DNA of 64,000 bases from an uncultured Acidobacteriota bacterium (GCA_947259165.1 CAMYKY010000002.1:1-64000); one strand, 5' to 3'. Positions 47,174-58,943 are shown, counted from the first letter of the stretch. Notes: a model not told the origin generated them from the letters alone. A program made the numbers and translations.

Positions 47174-49015
47174 CTACTCGACGGTGACGGACTTTGCGAG
47201 GTTGCGCGGCTGGTCCACGTCGCAGCCACGCCGCACGGCGATGTGGTAGGCGAGGAGTTGCAGCGGCAGGACGCTCACCAACGGAGAGATGGCGTCGGGG
47301 TGTCGCGGGAGCCGGATCACACTGTCGCGATCTCCGTCGAGCACCGGGAGGAGGCGATCGTCGCCTTCAGTCGTAATGGCGATGATCCGGGCGCCGCGCG
47401 CTTTCGCTTCTTGAATGTTGCTGGCGATCTTCTCGAACAACGGGTTGTCGAGTGCGAGGGCCACTAGAGGCATCCGGTCATCGATGAGCGCGATGGGGCC
47501 ATGTTTCATCTCGCCGGCGGGATATCCTTCGGCGTGAATGTACGACAGTTCTTTCAGCTTTAGCGCGCCTTCGAGTGCTATCGGGTAGAGGTGGCCTCTG
47601 CCGAGAAACAAGAAATTGCCGACCAGATAGAATTCACGAGCGACGTCCACGATGGACGGTGCCATCTCGAGCGCCGACTCCATCACGTGTGGAGCCCTGG
47701 CGAGATCTTCGAGGCGCGCTCGCGCGGCGTCGGGACTCAGCCGCCCCAACCGCTGCGCGAGGTGAAGAGCGAAGAGGTACAAACAAACGACCTGGGAAGT
47801 GAAGGTCTTCGTCGCCGCGACCCCGATCTCGGGGCCGGCATGAGTGTAGAGAGTCTGGTCGCAGACTCTCGTCGCCATGGAGCCCATGACATTGCAGATC
47901 GCGAGGGTCGTCGCTCCGGCCTCTTTTGACGCTTTGAGCGCAGCGAGCGTGTCGGCGGTCTCGCCGGACTGGGTGATGCCGATGACGAGCTGGTTCTCAT
48001 CCAGGATCGGATTTCGGTATCGGAACTCGGAGGCGACATCAACATCGACAGGAATGCGAGCGAGCTCCTCGATGTAGAACTTTCCGACCTGTGCCGCGAG
48101 CCAGCTCGTCCCGCAGGCAGCAATCGAGATTCGGCTCAATCGCTCGACGAACGCGTCGTCGAGAGCGACTTCGTTCAAGTGAACCAGCCCGGTGTCGAGC
48201 GAGTATCTTCCCAAGAGCGTGTCGCGGACCGCGCGGGGCTGCTCGAAGATCTCTTTGAGCATGAAGTGTTTGAAACCCTGCTTTTCGACCTGGACCGGAT
48301 CCCAGGTGATTCGCTGAGGTGGGCGCTCCTGCTCCGCCCCGTTTGCGTCGACGACGGTGACGTCTCCCCTTCTTAGAATCGCGATGTCGCCGTCATCGAG
48401 GTAGACGGCGGAGCGTGTATGGTTCAGGAACGCGGGCACATCGGAAGCGATGAACGATTCGTCGTCGCCAATCCCGAGCACGAGTGGTGGGCCGTTGCGT
48501 GCGCCCACCAAAACATCTGGTTCGTTGGCACTGAGCGCCACGAACGCAAAAACCCCCTCGAGCTCTTCGAAAGAGCGTCTCACGGCAAGAGCCAAGTCAC
48601 CGTCGAAGTGTTTTTCGATCGTGTGCGCGATGATCTCGGTATCGGTCTCGGTGACGAACTTGTGCCCTTGCTTCGTGAGTTTGGCCTTGAGGTCTAGGTA
48701 GTTCTCGATGATGCCGTTGTGGACGACGACAATGGTTCCGCTGCAGTCGCGATGAGGATGAGCGTTTTCTTCGTTGGGACGACCATGGGTCGCCCACCGC
48801 GTGTGACCGAGACCGTAGGAGCCGTTCAAACCTGTCGGGTCGACCTGTCGGACGAGGTTGTCGAGTTTGCCCTCGCAGCGAAGGAGCTTGAGCTCACCGT
48901 TGTCGACGACCGCGACGCCCGCGGAATCATATCCGCGATACTCGAGTGAGCGCAGTCCTTGGAGAAGCATCTCCGACGTGGAGCGCTCACCGATGTAGCC
49001 GATTATGCCGCACAT
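47174..49015 (-). CDS. glmS: glutamine--fructose-6-phosphate aminotransferase
   Basis: MCGIIGYIGERS N-terminal Cys; ITQSGETADTLAALK; C-terminal LPRNLAKSVTVE-like RNLAKSVTVE. Confidence 0.97.
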   Translation of the reverse strand: MCGIIGYIGERSTSEMLLQGLRSLEYRGYDSAGVAVVDNGELKLLRCEGKLDNLVRQVDPTGLNGSYGLGHTRWATHGRPNEENAHPHRDCSGTIVVVHNGIIENYLDLKAKLTKQGHKFVTETDTEIIAHTIEKHFDGDLALAVRRSFEELEGVFAFVALSANEPDVLVGARNGPPLVLGIGDDESFIASDVPAFLNHTRSAVYLDDGDIAILRRGDVTVVDANGAEQERPPQRITWDPVQVEKQGFKHFMLKEIFEQPRAVRDTLLGRYSLDTGLVHLNEVALDDAFVERLSRISIAACGTSWLAAQVGKFYIEELARIPVDVDVASEFRYRNPILDENQLVIGITQSGETADTLAALKASKEAGATTLAICNVMGSMATRVCDQTLYTHAGPEIGVAATKTFTSQVVCLYLFALHLAQRLGRLSPDAARARLEDLARAPHVMESALEMAPSIVDVAREFYLVGNFLFLGRGHLYPIALEGALKLKELSYIHAEGYPAGEMKHGPIALIDDRMPLVALALDNPLFEKIASNIQEAKARGARIIAITTEGDDRLLPVLDGDRDSVIRLPRHPDAISPLVSVLPLQLLAYHIAVRRGCDVDQPRNLAKSVTVE

Positions 49016-49077
49016 GTCAGTTTCCAATTCCTATCAAGGATAGAAGATGCACGCTGGAATCTCCCTGTCTCCACTCA

Positions 49078-50208
49078 TCAGTTCTTGCTTCTTCGATTGG
49101 CCCAGTTCTTTTTGATGATTTGGTGGCTTCTTGCCAGAGCGAGGGCGTTGGCAGGGACGTCTTTGACGATGCAAGAACCTGCAGCGACGAAAGCGCCCTT
49201 GCCGATCTTGACCGGGGCGACGAGTTGGACGTCGCTTCCGATGAAGGCTCCGTCGCCGACGACCGTACGATTCTTGACACGACCATCGTAGTTACACGTG
49301 ATCGTACCGGCGCCGAGATTGGCGTTTTTGCCGATCGAGGCATCGCCGACGTAGCTCAGGTGCGACGCCTTCGCGCCCGCACCGAGCTTCGCGTTCTTGA
49401 TCTCGACGAAGTTGCCGATGCGCGCGGCGTCGCCCACATCGGAGTCGGGGCGCAGGTGTGCGAAGGGGCCGATAGAAGCGTTCTTGCCGATGCGACTGTC
49501 GCGAATGAAACAGTGATCGAGAACCTGGGTTCCGGCGCCGACGCTTGCATTGACGAGGTGAGAAAAACTCCCCAGGGTGCAAGCCTTGCCGATGCGCGAT
49601 GCGCCCTCGACGAGCACGTAGGGCGACAACAGCGTGCCCGCGCCAACCGCCACCTCCGGGTCGATCGACACGCTCGCGGGGTCCGGCACCAAAACACCGT
49701 GACGCATGAGGGTCGCCACCTTCCGTTGCCGCAAGATGCGGTGGGCATCGCTCCATGCCTGAGCGGAATCGACAAGAACAAGCTCGTCGTCGTCGACGAA
49801 CACGGGATCTGGCTTGAGCCGTCGAGCAAGGTCTTGGAGCGAGCTCGGCAGGCCGGCTTTGATGGTTTTGAGTGCCCGGACGTCCGTGGCGATGACAACA
49901 GGATCCCCGCCGCCGCTTCGAAACAAGGCGTGGGCACGGCTTGCGCTCGCCTTCACGACCCGCTTGAGCGCACGCGCGACGAGGCACGGAGCCTCGGCGG
50001 GAGCGAAGAGAATCGAGCCCCGCAGCGATGCGAGCTGGCTCACGGAAATCGAAGTGAGTGCGGGCGGGCCGTCGCCTCCTACCCAGAGAATGCGCCGGGG
50101 CTTCAAGGCCCGGATGGCGTGGAGACTTCGCTGCCAGACCGGCTGACCCAAGAGCATCGCGGACACAAACACGTTGCCGCGTTGGGGCCAGAGAGCTACC
50201 GTCGTCAC
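49078..50208 (-). CDS. GlmU-like acetyltransferase with degenerate N-terminal nucleotidyltransferase domain
   Basis: C-terminal hexapeptide repeats, ASHLSYVGDASIG, GTITCNYDGRVKNRTVVGDGAFIGSDVQLVAPVKIG; probable GTG start 50208 overlapping yvcK stop. Confidence 0.82.
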   Translation of the reverse strand: MTTVALWPQRGNVFVSAMLLGQPVWQRSLHAIRALKPRRILWVGGDGPPALTSISVSQLASLRGSILFAPAEAPCLVARALKRVVKASASRAHALFRSGGGDPVVIATDVRALKTIKAGLPSSLQDLARRLKPDPVFVDDDELVLVDSAQAWSDAHRILRQRKVATLMRHGVLVPDPASVSIDPEVAVGAGTLLSPYVLVEGASRIGKACTLGSFSHLVNASVGAGTQVLDHCFIRDSRIGKNASIGPFAHLRPDSDVGDAARIGNFVEIKNAKLGAGAKASHLSYVGDASIGKNANLGAGTITCNYDGRVKNRTVVGDGAFIGSDVQLVAPVKIGKGAFVAAGSCIVKDVPANALALARSHQIIKKNWANRRSKN

Positions 50209-51215
50209 GATCGTGTTGCCGTGACGCGTGCGCGTCGGAAGAGTGCTTGCAGCGCGAGCGCGCACTTCTCACCGTCGTGACGGAACACCGGACTTGGGTG
50301 GATCAGGTCCGTGAGTACGAGTGGGCAGCGAAGCGCGTTTTCGCTGGAAGGCTCGACGGGATAGGCGCCTTCCTCGCGGTAGCGAGCCAGCGTCGTCTCC
50401 GGCACACTCGTCGAGTTTGCGAGAACGTGAGACAAAATCAATTTCGGCGCGTGCTGTCTCAGGGCTTCCACATGATCGGCAAGGGAGTAGCCCGTTGTCT
50501 CGCCTGGTTGGGTCATCATATTCGAAAGGTAGACGACGAGCGCGCCCGAGGTCTGAATGGCGTCCACCACGCCCGGGACCAGCAGGTTAGGAATGAGACT
50601 CGTGTACAGCGACCCGGGGCCGATTAACACGAGGTCGGCCTGTGCCAGCGCTTCGAGCGCGTCGTCGGGGGGACGGCAGCTCTCTGGATCGAGATGCACC
50701 CGATGGATCGGTTTCGTGGACTGGCTGATGTTGGTTTCGCCGGCAATGCGCTCGCCTCCCTCGAGCTCCGCGATGAGGGAGACCCGCTGGTTGGTCGAAG
50801 GAAAAATGCGGCCGCGAATCGCGAGTACGTGGCTTGCAGCGCGAACGGCCTCACTGAAATCGCCGGTGACAGCCGTGAGCGCAGTCAGGAACAGGTTCCC
50901 GAAATTGTGACCAGCGAGCTCGCCCCCACTCTCGAACCGGTGTTGAAACAGTGACGAGAGAAGCGACTCGTCCTCGGACAGTGCCACGAGACAGTTGCGG
51001 ATGTCTCCCGGCGGCAGCATCTGGAACTCGTCGCGCAACCGCCCCGAGCTTCCGCCGTCGTCGGTCACCGTTACGAGAGCGGATAAGTCGGCGAAATAGA
51101 CCCCGTCTCTAGACTCTCCGGGCGGAGGCGGGTCGATGAAGAGTTTGAGCCCCGAAAGCAGCGCGGAGAGCCCCGTGCCGCCCCCGATCGCGCAAACCCT
51201 GAGGCCGTAGATCAC
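50205..51215 (-). CDS. yvcK: YvcK/CofD-like gluconeogenesis factor family protein
   Basis: VCAIGGGTGLSALLSGLK, TVTDDGGSSGRLRDEF, PPGDIRNCLVALS, GHNFGNLFLTALT. Confidence 0.93.
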   Translation of the reverse strand: MIYGLRVCAIGGGTGLSALLSGLKLFIDPPPPGESRDGVYFADLSALVTVTDDGGSSGRLRDEFQMLPPGDIRNCLVALSEDESLLSSLFQHRFESGGELAGHNFGNLFLTALTAVTGDFSEAVRAASHVLAIRGRIFPSTNQRVSLIAELEGGERIAGETNISQSTKPIHRVHLDPESCRPPDDALEALAQADLVLIGPGSLYTSLIPNLLVPGVVDAIQTSGALVVYLSNMMTQPGETTGYSLADHVEALRQHAPKLILSHVLANSTSVPETTLARYREEGAYPVEPSSENALRCPLVLTDLIHPSPVFRHDGEKCALALQALFRRARVTATRS

Positions 51216-51227
51216 AGCGAGGAGTCG

Positions 51228-51773
51228 CTACGATGCGTCGTCGAGAAGCACCGCGACCTCAGTGGCGTCCCACACGCGCGCAAAGTCGTCGTCGACTCTG
51301 GCGTGTACACGCGCCGAGGGATCACTCCCGATCGCCTGCTTGAGAAGCTTCGCGGTAGCCGGAGCGTCTCCGGACAAAGCGTGGGCGGCTGCCAGGCAGT
51401 ACTGAACGTGGGAGCTCTTGGGCTCGAGGTCGAGGGCTTTCGTCAAATGCTTGATGGCCTGGGAGTGGTCCCCGTCGTTGAGGGACATCACACCGGCGGT
51501 CACCATTTCCTCGGCGTTTTTCGGCCGTCGCTGCGGCGATAGCCGTTGGTCGCAAACGATCAGGTAGGAGCCGACGCGATCCATCAATTCTCTTTCTTCG
51601 GGGTAGGTTTCCTGCAGGCGGACGAGCTGCTCTTTCGCCTTGGCGGGGTCGTCCTTGTAGAGCGCTTTCAGGGCCTTTTCGAGTCCGTCGAGTGCTTTTT
51701 GATAGGGTTCGCTTGTGGCGCGCCCTAGTTTTTTTGCGGTGTCACCCTTGGAGCGCGTCGTCTTCTGTCCCAT
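51228..51773 (-). CDS. tetratricopeptide repeat protein
   Basis: MGQKTTRSKGDTAKKLGRA start; repeats such as VMSLNDGDHSQAIKHLTKALDLEPKSSHVQYCLAAAHALSGD. Confidence 0.7.
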   Translation of the reverse strand: MGQKTTRSKGDTAKKLGRATSEPYQKALDGLEKALKALYKDDPAKAKEQLVRLQETYPEERELMDRVGSYLIVCDQRLSPQRRPKNAEEMVTAGVMSLNDGDHSQAIKHLTKALDLEPKSSHVQYCLAAAHALSGDAPATAKLLKQAIGSDPSARVHARVDDDFARVWDATEVAVLLDDAS

Positions 51774-51908
51774 GGGACCTCCTTCATTGGCGACAAGTGC
51801 CTCCGAGACCAGGCACCCTGAGAATCGGAAAAGCGGAAGTCGCCGTTCCTTGCTGCACTCGGACGTGCTCGGTCGCCAGCCGAGACACACTTGGTTGGGA
51901 ACCTGGAA

Positions 51909-52928
51909 TTATACGGGGATATGGCCTCGTGGGTCAAACTGTGACGCAAGCTCTTGTTCCAGAAGTTGTATGGGGGTGAGGCCCGCAGGTTTCGCTCGCA
52001 TCAGGAGGCGCTCAGTCCTGTCCCCGATGGCTTCGATGGCATCGAGGCTTCGCTTCTCGCCTTGAAGGAGAAAGCGGACGCCTTGAATCAGAGCACCGGC
52101 GTTGGCCAGGTAATCGGGTACGAACACGATGTTGCGCGCCGCGAGCGCGTCTCCGACGGCCGCGGTTGCCAGGACATTGTTCGCCGAGCCGACGACGATG
52201 CGAGCCGCGAGGTTCGCCGTCGTTTGCTCATCGAGCACGCCGCCAATCGCGCACGGCGCGAACAGCTCGCATTCCACGGAATAGATGTCATCGACGCGGA
52301 CCTCTTGAAAAGAGACCGACTTCGCGAGCTCGTCGAGCGCGTCACGGCTCGGGTCGCACACGTAGAGCTCCGCCCCCTCCTCCGATAGTTTTCGGGCGAG
52401 CCACGCACCAACGCCCCCCGCACCTTGCAGAGCCACTCGAACTCCCTCGAAATCGGATCGGTTCAGATGGAAGGCCAGCGCAGCTCGGGCCGCGGCGACC
52501 ACACCGAGCGCGGTTGCCAGATTCAGGTCACCGACACCCTCATCGGATTCGTCCACCATATGGGAGGTTTCGCGGCGAATTACTGCGCCGTCTTCGATCG
52601 GGAGTCCGACGTCTCTTCCTGCCAGGAATCGTCCTCCCATGCCCTCGAGGACTCGCCCGATGGCAAGGAGTGTGTCGTGTCGTTTTGACTCCGGCGGCTT
52701 GATCAAGACGATCTTCCCGCCTCCCACCGGGAGACTTGCCGCTGCCGCTTTGTACGTCATCGCGCGCGCGAGCCGGATCCCGTCCGCAAGCGCGTCGTGC
52801 TCACTCGCGTAAGGATAGAGACGAATACCGCCAGTCGCCGGACCCCGCGATGTGTTGTGGATCACCATGAAACCCTGGAGGCCGCTCGCGGGGTCGGAAA
52901 GCGCGATGGCTCGTTCGAAGAGGTTCAT
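51909..52928 (-). CDS. leucine/Glu/Phe/Val dehydrogenase family protein
   Basis: NTSRGPATGGIRLYPY, RAMTYKAAAASLPVGGGKIVLI, VALQGAGGVGAWLARKL. Confidence 0.9.
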   Translation of the reverse strand: MNLFERAIALSDPASGLQGFMVIHNTSRGPATGGIRLYPYASEHDALADGIRLARAMTYKAAAASLPVGGGKIVLIKPPESKRHDTLLAIGRVLEGMGGRFLAGRDVGLPIEDGAVIRRETSHMVDESDEGVGDLNLATALGVVAAARAALAFHLNRSDFEGVRVALQGAGGVGAWLARKLSEEGAELYVCDPSRDALDELAKSVSFQEVRVDDIYSVECELFAPCAIGGVLDEQTTANLAARIVVGSANNVLATAAVGDALAARNIVFVPDYLANAGALIQGVRFLLQGEKRSLDAIEAIGDRTERLLMRAKPAGLTPIQLLEQELASQFDPRGHIPV

Positions 52929-53743
52929 GTGCCGAACCGATTATAAACGTCGCGGGCCGGCAAACCGTGCTCCTTTGCCAATCGCTTCGACGCTTCTCTC
53001 GCGCTCAGGCCCTCTTCACGGAGACGTTTGAAGCTCGGCTCGAGCGAATCGACGGTGACCTTCGGTTGAGGCGGTGTCGGCCCGACGACGAGAGTGATCT
53101 CGCCCTTCAAGCTGCGCGGCTTCGCCCACGCGGCGAGCTCACGAAGCGTACCGTCTCGATGCTCTTCGTGAAGTTTCGTCATTTCTCGAAGCAGGCACGC
53201 TGGTCGCTCCGGATCGATCGTCGCGAGCTCTTGCAGGAGCTGGGAAACACGTTTCGGAGACTCGAACAAAGCGAACGTGCCAGCGATGCCCGCAGCTCGG
53301 GCGATAACCTTTTTGCGTGCCGCTCCGCGCGCTGGCGCGAAGCCGAGAAACACGAAGCTCGATGTCGGGAGTCCGGAAACTGCAAGAGCAGCGAGGAGTG
53401 CGCTCGCTCCCGGAATCGCGCGTACGGAAATGCCCTGCTCGCGTGCGGCGCGAACGAGACGATAGCCTGGGTCCGACACCAGGGGTGTGCCAGCATCGGA
53501 GACCAAGGCGATGTCGTCGCCGTCGCGGAGTCGCGCAATGAGCCGCGGCGTGCGTTGAGCCTCGTTGTGCTCATGGTACGAGAAGGTGGGCGTGCGGATC
53601 TCCCAGTGGCGTAGGAGTTTGCCAGTCGTCCTCGTATCTTCGCACGCGACCGCGGAAACGGATGCGAGGACTTGGACCGCACGATGTGTCAGATCCTGAA
53701 GGTTACCGATTGGAGTCGAAACCACGTAGAGCGTGCCGGTCAT
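52925..53743 (-). CDS. rsmI: 16S rRNA 2'-O-ribose C1402 methyltransferase
   Basis: GTLYVVSTPIGNLQDLTHRAVQVL, CEDTRTTGKLL, LVSDAGTPLVSDPGYRLVR. Confidence 0.95.
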   Translation of the reverse strand: MTGTLYVVSTPIGNLQDLTHRAVQVLASVSAVACEDTRTTGKLLRHWEIRTPTFSYHEHNEAQRTPRLIARLRDGDDIALVSDAGTPLVSDPGYRLVRAAREQGISVRAIPGASALLAALAVSGLPTSSFVFLGFAPARGAARKKVIARAAGIAGTFALFESPKRVSQLLQELATIDPERPACLLREMTKLHEEHRDGTLRELAAWAKPRSLKGEITLVVGPTPPQPKVTVDSLEPSFKRLREEGLSAREASKRLAKEHGLPARDVYNRFGT

Positions 53744-53820
53744 CGCCCGTCGATCGTATCAACATTGCACGCTCATAGCGCCTGTGGTACTTTTTTCGGT
53801 CACGCAATCGAGGAGTTTGC

Positions 53821-54645
53821 TTGCCCGACCTGAAGATCAAAGGGGAAAAACGCGTCGAGCTTTCGATCGTTTTTCCTGCCTACAACGATGCCGGCACCAT
53901 CCCCAGCATGGTGATCGGTGCACGAATCGCCGCGCGCAAGCTGGCTGATGACTTCGAGATCGTCGTCGTCAACGACGGGAGCGTGGATCACACGGCCGAC
54001 GTGCTCGCAGAGCTCGAAGCAGTGTTTCCCGAACTGCGCGTCGTGCACCATCCCCAAAATCGCGGTTACGGCGGCGCTCTGCGAACGGGCTTCGGCGCCG
54101 CAACCAAAGAGCTGATCTTCTATACCGATGGCGACGCACAATACGATCCGCGGGAGATGGAGCGGCTGTTCGACGCCTGGGAGCCGTCGAGCGATTTTGT
54201 CAACGGTCGGAAAATCGGCCGTTCGGATCCGCTCCACCGGGTCCTCATCGGGCGCCTCTATCACTGGAGCGTCCGCTTTGCCTTCGGACTGAGGTTGTCC
54301 GACGTGGACTGCGACTTCCGTTTGTTCCGGCGCCGCATCTTCGACAAGGTCGAGCTCACCAAGGATAGCGGCGTCATTTGTGTCGAGTTGATGAAGAAAG
54401 TTCAGGACCACGGTTTTCGCATCCAGGAAGTACCGGTGAACCATTTTCATCGTGCCTACGGCAAGAGTCAGTTCTTCAACTTCCCGCGCGTCGGCAAAAC
54501 CCTCCTGGACCTTGGGCGCCTGTGGGTCGATCTCGTGGTCCGAAAAGTGCACTTGCAGGCATCTGCTAGCGGGCCTCCGGGTGAGAGCGCCTCTGGAACT
54601 GCTGGGCACTCCCCAACCCGCGATACTGAGACCGCCGTGCGTTAA
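53821..54645 (+). CDS. family 2 glycosyltransferase (dolichol-phosphate mannosyltransferase-like)
   Basis: ELSIVFPAYNDAGTIPSMV, IVVVNDGSVDHTADVLAEL, FYTDGDAQYDPREMERL; likely TTG start. Confidence 0.9.
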   Translation: MPDLKIKGEKRVELSIVFPAYNDAGTIPSMVIGARIAARKLADDFEIVVVNDGSVDHTADVLAELEAVFPELRVVHHPQNRGYGGALRTGFGAATKELIFYTDGDAQYDPREMERLFDAWEPSSDFVNGRKIGRSDPLHRVLIGRLYHWSVRFAFGLRLSDVDCDFRLFRRRIFDKVELTKDSGVICVELMKKVQDHGFRIQEVPVNHFHRAYGKSQFFNFPRVGKTLLDLGRLWVDLVVRKVHLQASASGPPGESASGTAGHSPTRDTETAVR

Positions 54646-54672
54646 CGAGGTGCTCCCCTCGCGAGCAGCAAA

Positions 54673-55689
54673 GTGACTCAATCCAAGAAAGACCTCTATC
54701 GCGAGACCTACGAGAACAAGAAGGTTCTCATCACCGGTGGGCTCGGCTTCATCGGCAGCAATCTCGCGCACGCACTCGTGCCGCTTGGCGCAGACGTCCT
54801 ACTCGTCGACTCTCTCATTCCCGATTACGGTGGTAATCTCTTCAACATCGAGAACATCAAGTCCGACGTCACCGTGAACATCGCTGATGTTCGTGACGCC
54901 AACGGAATGCAGTACCTCGTCCGGGATCAGGACTATCTCTTCAACCTCGCGGGCCAGGTCAGCCATATCGATAGCATGGTGGACCCGATGACCGACCTCG
55001 AGATCAATTGTCGGAGCCAACTGTCGATCCTGGAAGCCTGTCGCCATGTAAACCCCTCCGTGCGCATCGTCTACTCGAGCACACGACAGATTTACGGCAA
55101 ACCACTCGAGCTTCCGGTTACGGAAGACCACGTTCTCCGGCCGACCGATGTGAACGGCATCAACAAGACGAGCGGTGAGATGTACCACCGGATTTATTCG
55201 GACGTGTACGGTCTTCGTACGACGTCTCTGCGCCTCACTAACACCTACGGCCCGCGTCAACTCGTGAAGCACAACCGGCAAGGGTTCGCCGGCTGGTTCA
55301 TTCGTCGCGTCGTCCTCGGCGAGGAAATTCTTTTGTTCGGTGATGGCGAGCAGAAACGGGATTTCAACTATGTCGATGACGTGGTGGACGCGTTTCTTCT
55401 CTCCGCGGCCTCGCCAGCAGCAGAGGGCGAGACGTTCAATCTTGGCGCGACGCCGCCGGCGACGCTTCGCGAGTTCATCGAGCTCTTGTACGACGTTTCC
55501 GGAAAGGAGCCGACGTACAAGCTCGTGCCCTTTCCCGAAGAGCGCCGCCGCATCGACATCGGTGATTTCTACGCCGACTACGGAAAGATCCAACGAGCGA
55601 TCGGATGGACGCCCGAAACGTCGTTGCGAGAGGGTGTGACCAAGACCCTCGCGTTCTACCGAGAACACATCGAGCGCTACTTGAGTTGA
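54673..55689 (+). CDS. NAD-dependent nucleotide-sugar epimerase/dehydratase
   Basis: VLITGGLGFIGSNLAHALVPLGADVLLVDSL; extended SDR sugar-nucleotide family pattern. Confidence 0.87.
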   Translation: MTQSKKDLYRETYENKKVLITGGLGFIGSNLAHALVPLGADVLLVDSLIPDYGGNLFNIENIKSDVTVNIADVRDANGMQYLVRDQDYLFNLAGQVSHIDSMVDPMTDLEINCRSQLSILEACRHVNPSVRIVYSSTRQIYGKPLELPVTEDHVLRPTDVNGINKTSGEMYHRIYSDVYGLRTTSLRLTNTYGPRQLVKHNRQGFAGWFIRRVVLGEEILLFGDGEQKRDFNYVDDVVDAFLLSAASPAAEGETFNLGATPPATLREFIELLYDVSGKEPTYKLVPFPEERRRIDIGDFYADYGKIQRAIGWTPETSLREGVTKTLAFYREHIERYLS

Positions 55690-56789
55690 GGGATCGCACG
55701 ATTCAGTTCAACGACCTCGCCCCAGGCGACGACGAGCTTTCTCGGGAGATCGACGCGGCCATCCGACGCGTCGTTTCCTCGGGTTGGTATGTGCTGGGAC
55801 CGGAGGTCGAAGCCTTCGAGGAGGAATTCTGCCGAGCCCTGGGCTTTGCCCACGGAGTCGGTGTCGCCTCGGGAACCGACGCCCTGAGCCTCTCGCTTCT
55901 CGCGCTCGGAGTCGGTGCCGGAGACGAAGTCATCACGTCGCCGCTCACGGCGGCGTTCACGGCGATCGCGATCAGCCGTGTGGGAGCGCGACCCGTGTTT
56001 GCCGACATCGAGGAAGAGACCTTGACGATCTCGCCTGCGAGCGTCACCGATCGCATCACGCCTCGCACCAAAGTCATCGTCCCGGTACATCTCTACGGAA
56101 ATGCGTGCGAGATGGACGCCCTCATGGGTGTGGCTGAGCGCCATTCGCTCACCGTGGTCGAAGACGCTTGCCAGGCGCACGCGGGCCGGTACCATGACAA
56201 ACCTCTCGGTAGCTTTGGCCGGGCGGGAGCGTTCAGCTTCTATCCCACGAAGAATCTCGGTGCGCTCGGCGACGGAGGTTTCGTCGCAACGAGTGATCCC
56301 GAACTTGCTGCGAGCGTCAGAAGTTTCAGAAACGGGGGTCAGTCGAGCCGCTACGTTCACGAGACCGTCGGATTCAACAGCCGCCTGGACGAGCTCCAAG
56401 CGGCGGTGCTTCGTGCGAAGCTTCCATACCTCGAACGCGGGAACGAGAGACGCCGGGAGATTTCTTCGCGCTACGAAACCGCGCTCGAGGGCACCGACCT
56501 TGTTCCTGTCACGCCTCGCCCGGGCACGGTGTCGGCGCGGCACCTCTTCGTCGTCAAAGCACTCGCGCGGGACCCGCTGGCGGATCGTTTGCGCGACCGC
56601 GGTATCCAAACGCTGATCCACTACCCCGTACCGGTCCACTTGCAACCGGCCTATCGCGAGCTGGCACACGAGGGGAGTTGTCCCGTGGCCGAAGCTGCCG
56701 CAACGAGCGTCGTCTCTTTGCCGCTATATCCGTCCATGCGCGACGTCGACGTCGACGCCGTCATCGCGGCGCTACACGAAGTGACATGA
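55686..56789 (+). CDS. DegT/DnrJ/EryC1/StrS aminotransferase
   Basis: GVASGTDALSLSLLALGVGAGDEVITSPLTAAFTA, VEDACQAHAG, FSFYPTKNLGALGDGGFV; likely TTG start 55686. Confidence 0.93.
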   Translation: MRDRTIQFNDLAPGDDELSREIDAAIRRVVSSGWYVLGPEVEAFEEEFCRALGFAHGVGVASGTDALSLSLLALGVGAGDEVITSPLTAAFTAIAISRVGARPVFADIEEETLTISPASVTDRITPRTKVIVPVHLYGNACEMDALMGVAERHSLTVVEDACQAHAGRYHDKPLGSFGRAGAFSFYPTKNLGALGDGGFVATSDPELAASVRSFRNGGQSSRYVHETVGFNSRLDELQAAVLRAKLPYLERGNERRREISSRYETALEGTDLVPVTPRPGTVSARHLFVVKALARDPLADRLRDRGIQTLIHYPVPVHLQPAYRELAHEGSCPVAEAAATSVVSLPLYPSMRDVDVDAVIAALHEVT

Positions 56790-57857
56790 AGCGGCGAGGG
56801 CGTCTAGGGGTTCTTACCGGAGGTGGCGACTGCGCCGGTCTCAACGCCGTAATCCGCGCCGCCGTGAGAACCGCGGACTCGCTCGGTTGGGAAAGCGTTG
56901 GGATCCAGGAAAGCTTCGGCGGGCTCTTGAACACCAAGAGGAGTCGCGTGCTTCGGCCTGTCGACGTCCGAGGGATCCTGCACACCGGCGGTACGATTTT
57001 GGGGACGACGAATCACGGCGATCCTTTCAGGTTTCCCCGAAGGACTCCGGACGGTGTCGTTTACGTCGACCGTTCGGCCGAAGTCGTCGCGAACTTCAAA
57101 AAGCTGCGGTTGAACGGACTCATCGTCATCGGCGGTGACGGCACGTTGAAGATAGGCCACAAGCTCTCCGAGATGGGGGTTCCCGTGGTCGGTGTCCCGA
57201 AGACGATCGACAACGATGTAGCAGCAACGCTGATGACGTTCGGGTTCGACTCGGCCGTGCACGTCGCCACCGAGGCGTTGGATCGCCTGCATACGACGGC
57301 ATCGAGTCATCGGCGGGTCATGGTGCTAGAGACCATGGGGCGCAACGTGGGGTGGATCGCTCTACACTCGGGCGTCGCCGGAGGCGCCGACGTGATCTTG
57401 ATTCCCGAGATCCCTTTCGATATCCACAAAGTCTGCGAAAAGATTCGGGATCGCGCCCGCCGCGGTCGTCGCTTCAGTATCGTCGTCGCCGCCGAGGGCG
57501 CGGTTCCCATCGGAGGCGTCCAGCGCTTTCAGGAAAAAGCCGGCCTCGGCTTCGAAGGCAGGCTCGGCGGTATCGGCGAGCTCGTTTCAGAGCGCATCAG
57601 CAAGATCACCGGAGCGGAGACGCGCTCGCTCGTTCTCGGCCACCTCCAGCGCGGGGGGCGGCCCACGAACTGGGACCGGCTTCTGGGGACTCGCTTTGGA
57701 TCCGCCGCGGTTCGTGCCGCGGTGGAAGGTCATTGGGGACAGATGGTGGCGCTCCGGCCGCCGACGATCAAGCTCGTCCCGTTGTCGAAGGCGGTAGCCC
57801 ACTTAAAGCGAGTTCCCAAAGCGAGCGACATCGTGCGCGCGGCTCGGGACCTCGGCA

Positions 57858-57874
<17 letters not shown>
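56786..57874 (+). CDS. 6-phosphofructokinase family protein
   Basis: LGVLTGGGDCAGLNAVIRAAV, VIGGDGTLKIGHKL, VGVPKTIDNDVAAT; ATG 56786 overlaps aminotransferase stop. Confidence 0.92.
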
Positions 57875-58922
<1,048 letters not shown>

Positions 58923-58943
58923 AGAGAACGACAAGTCTTGGAT

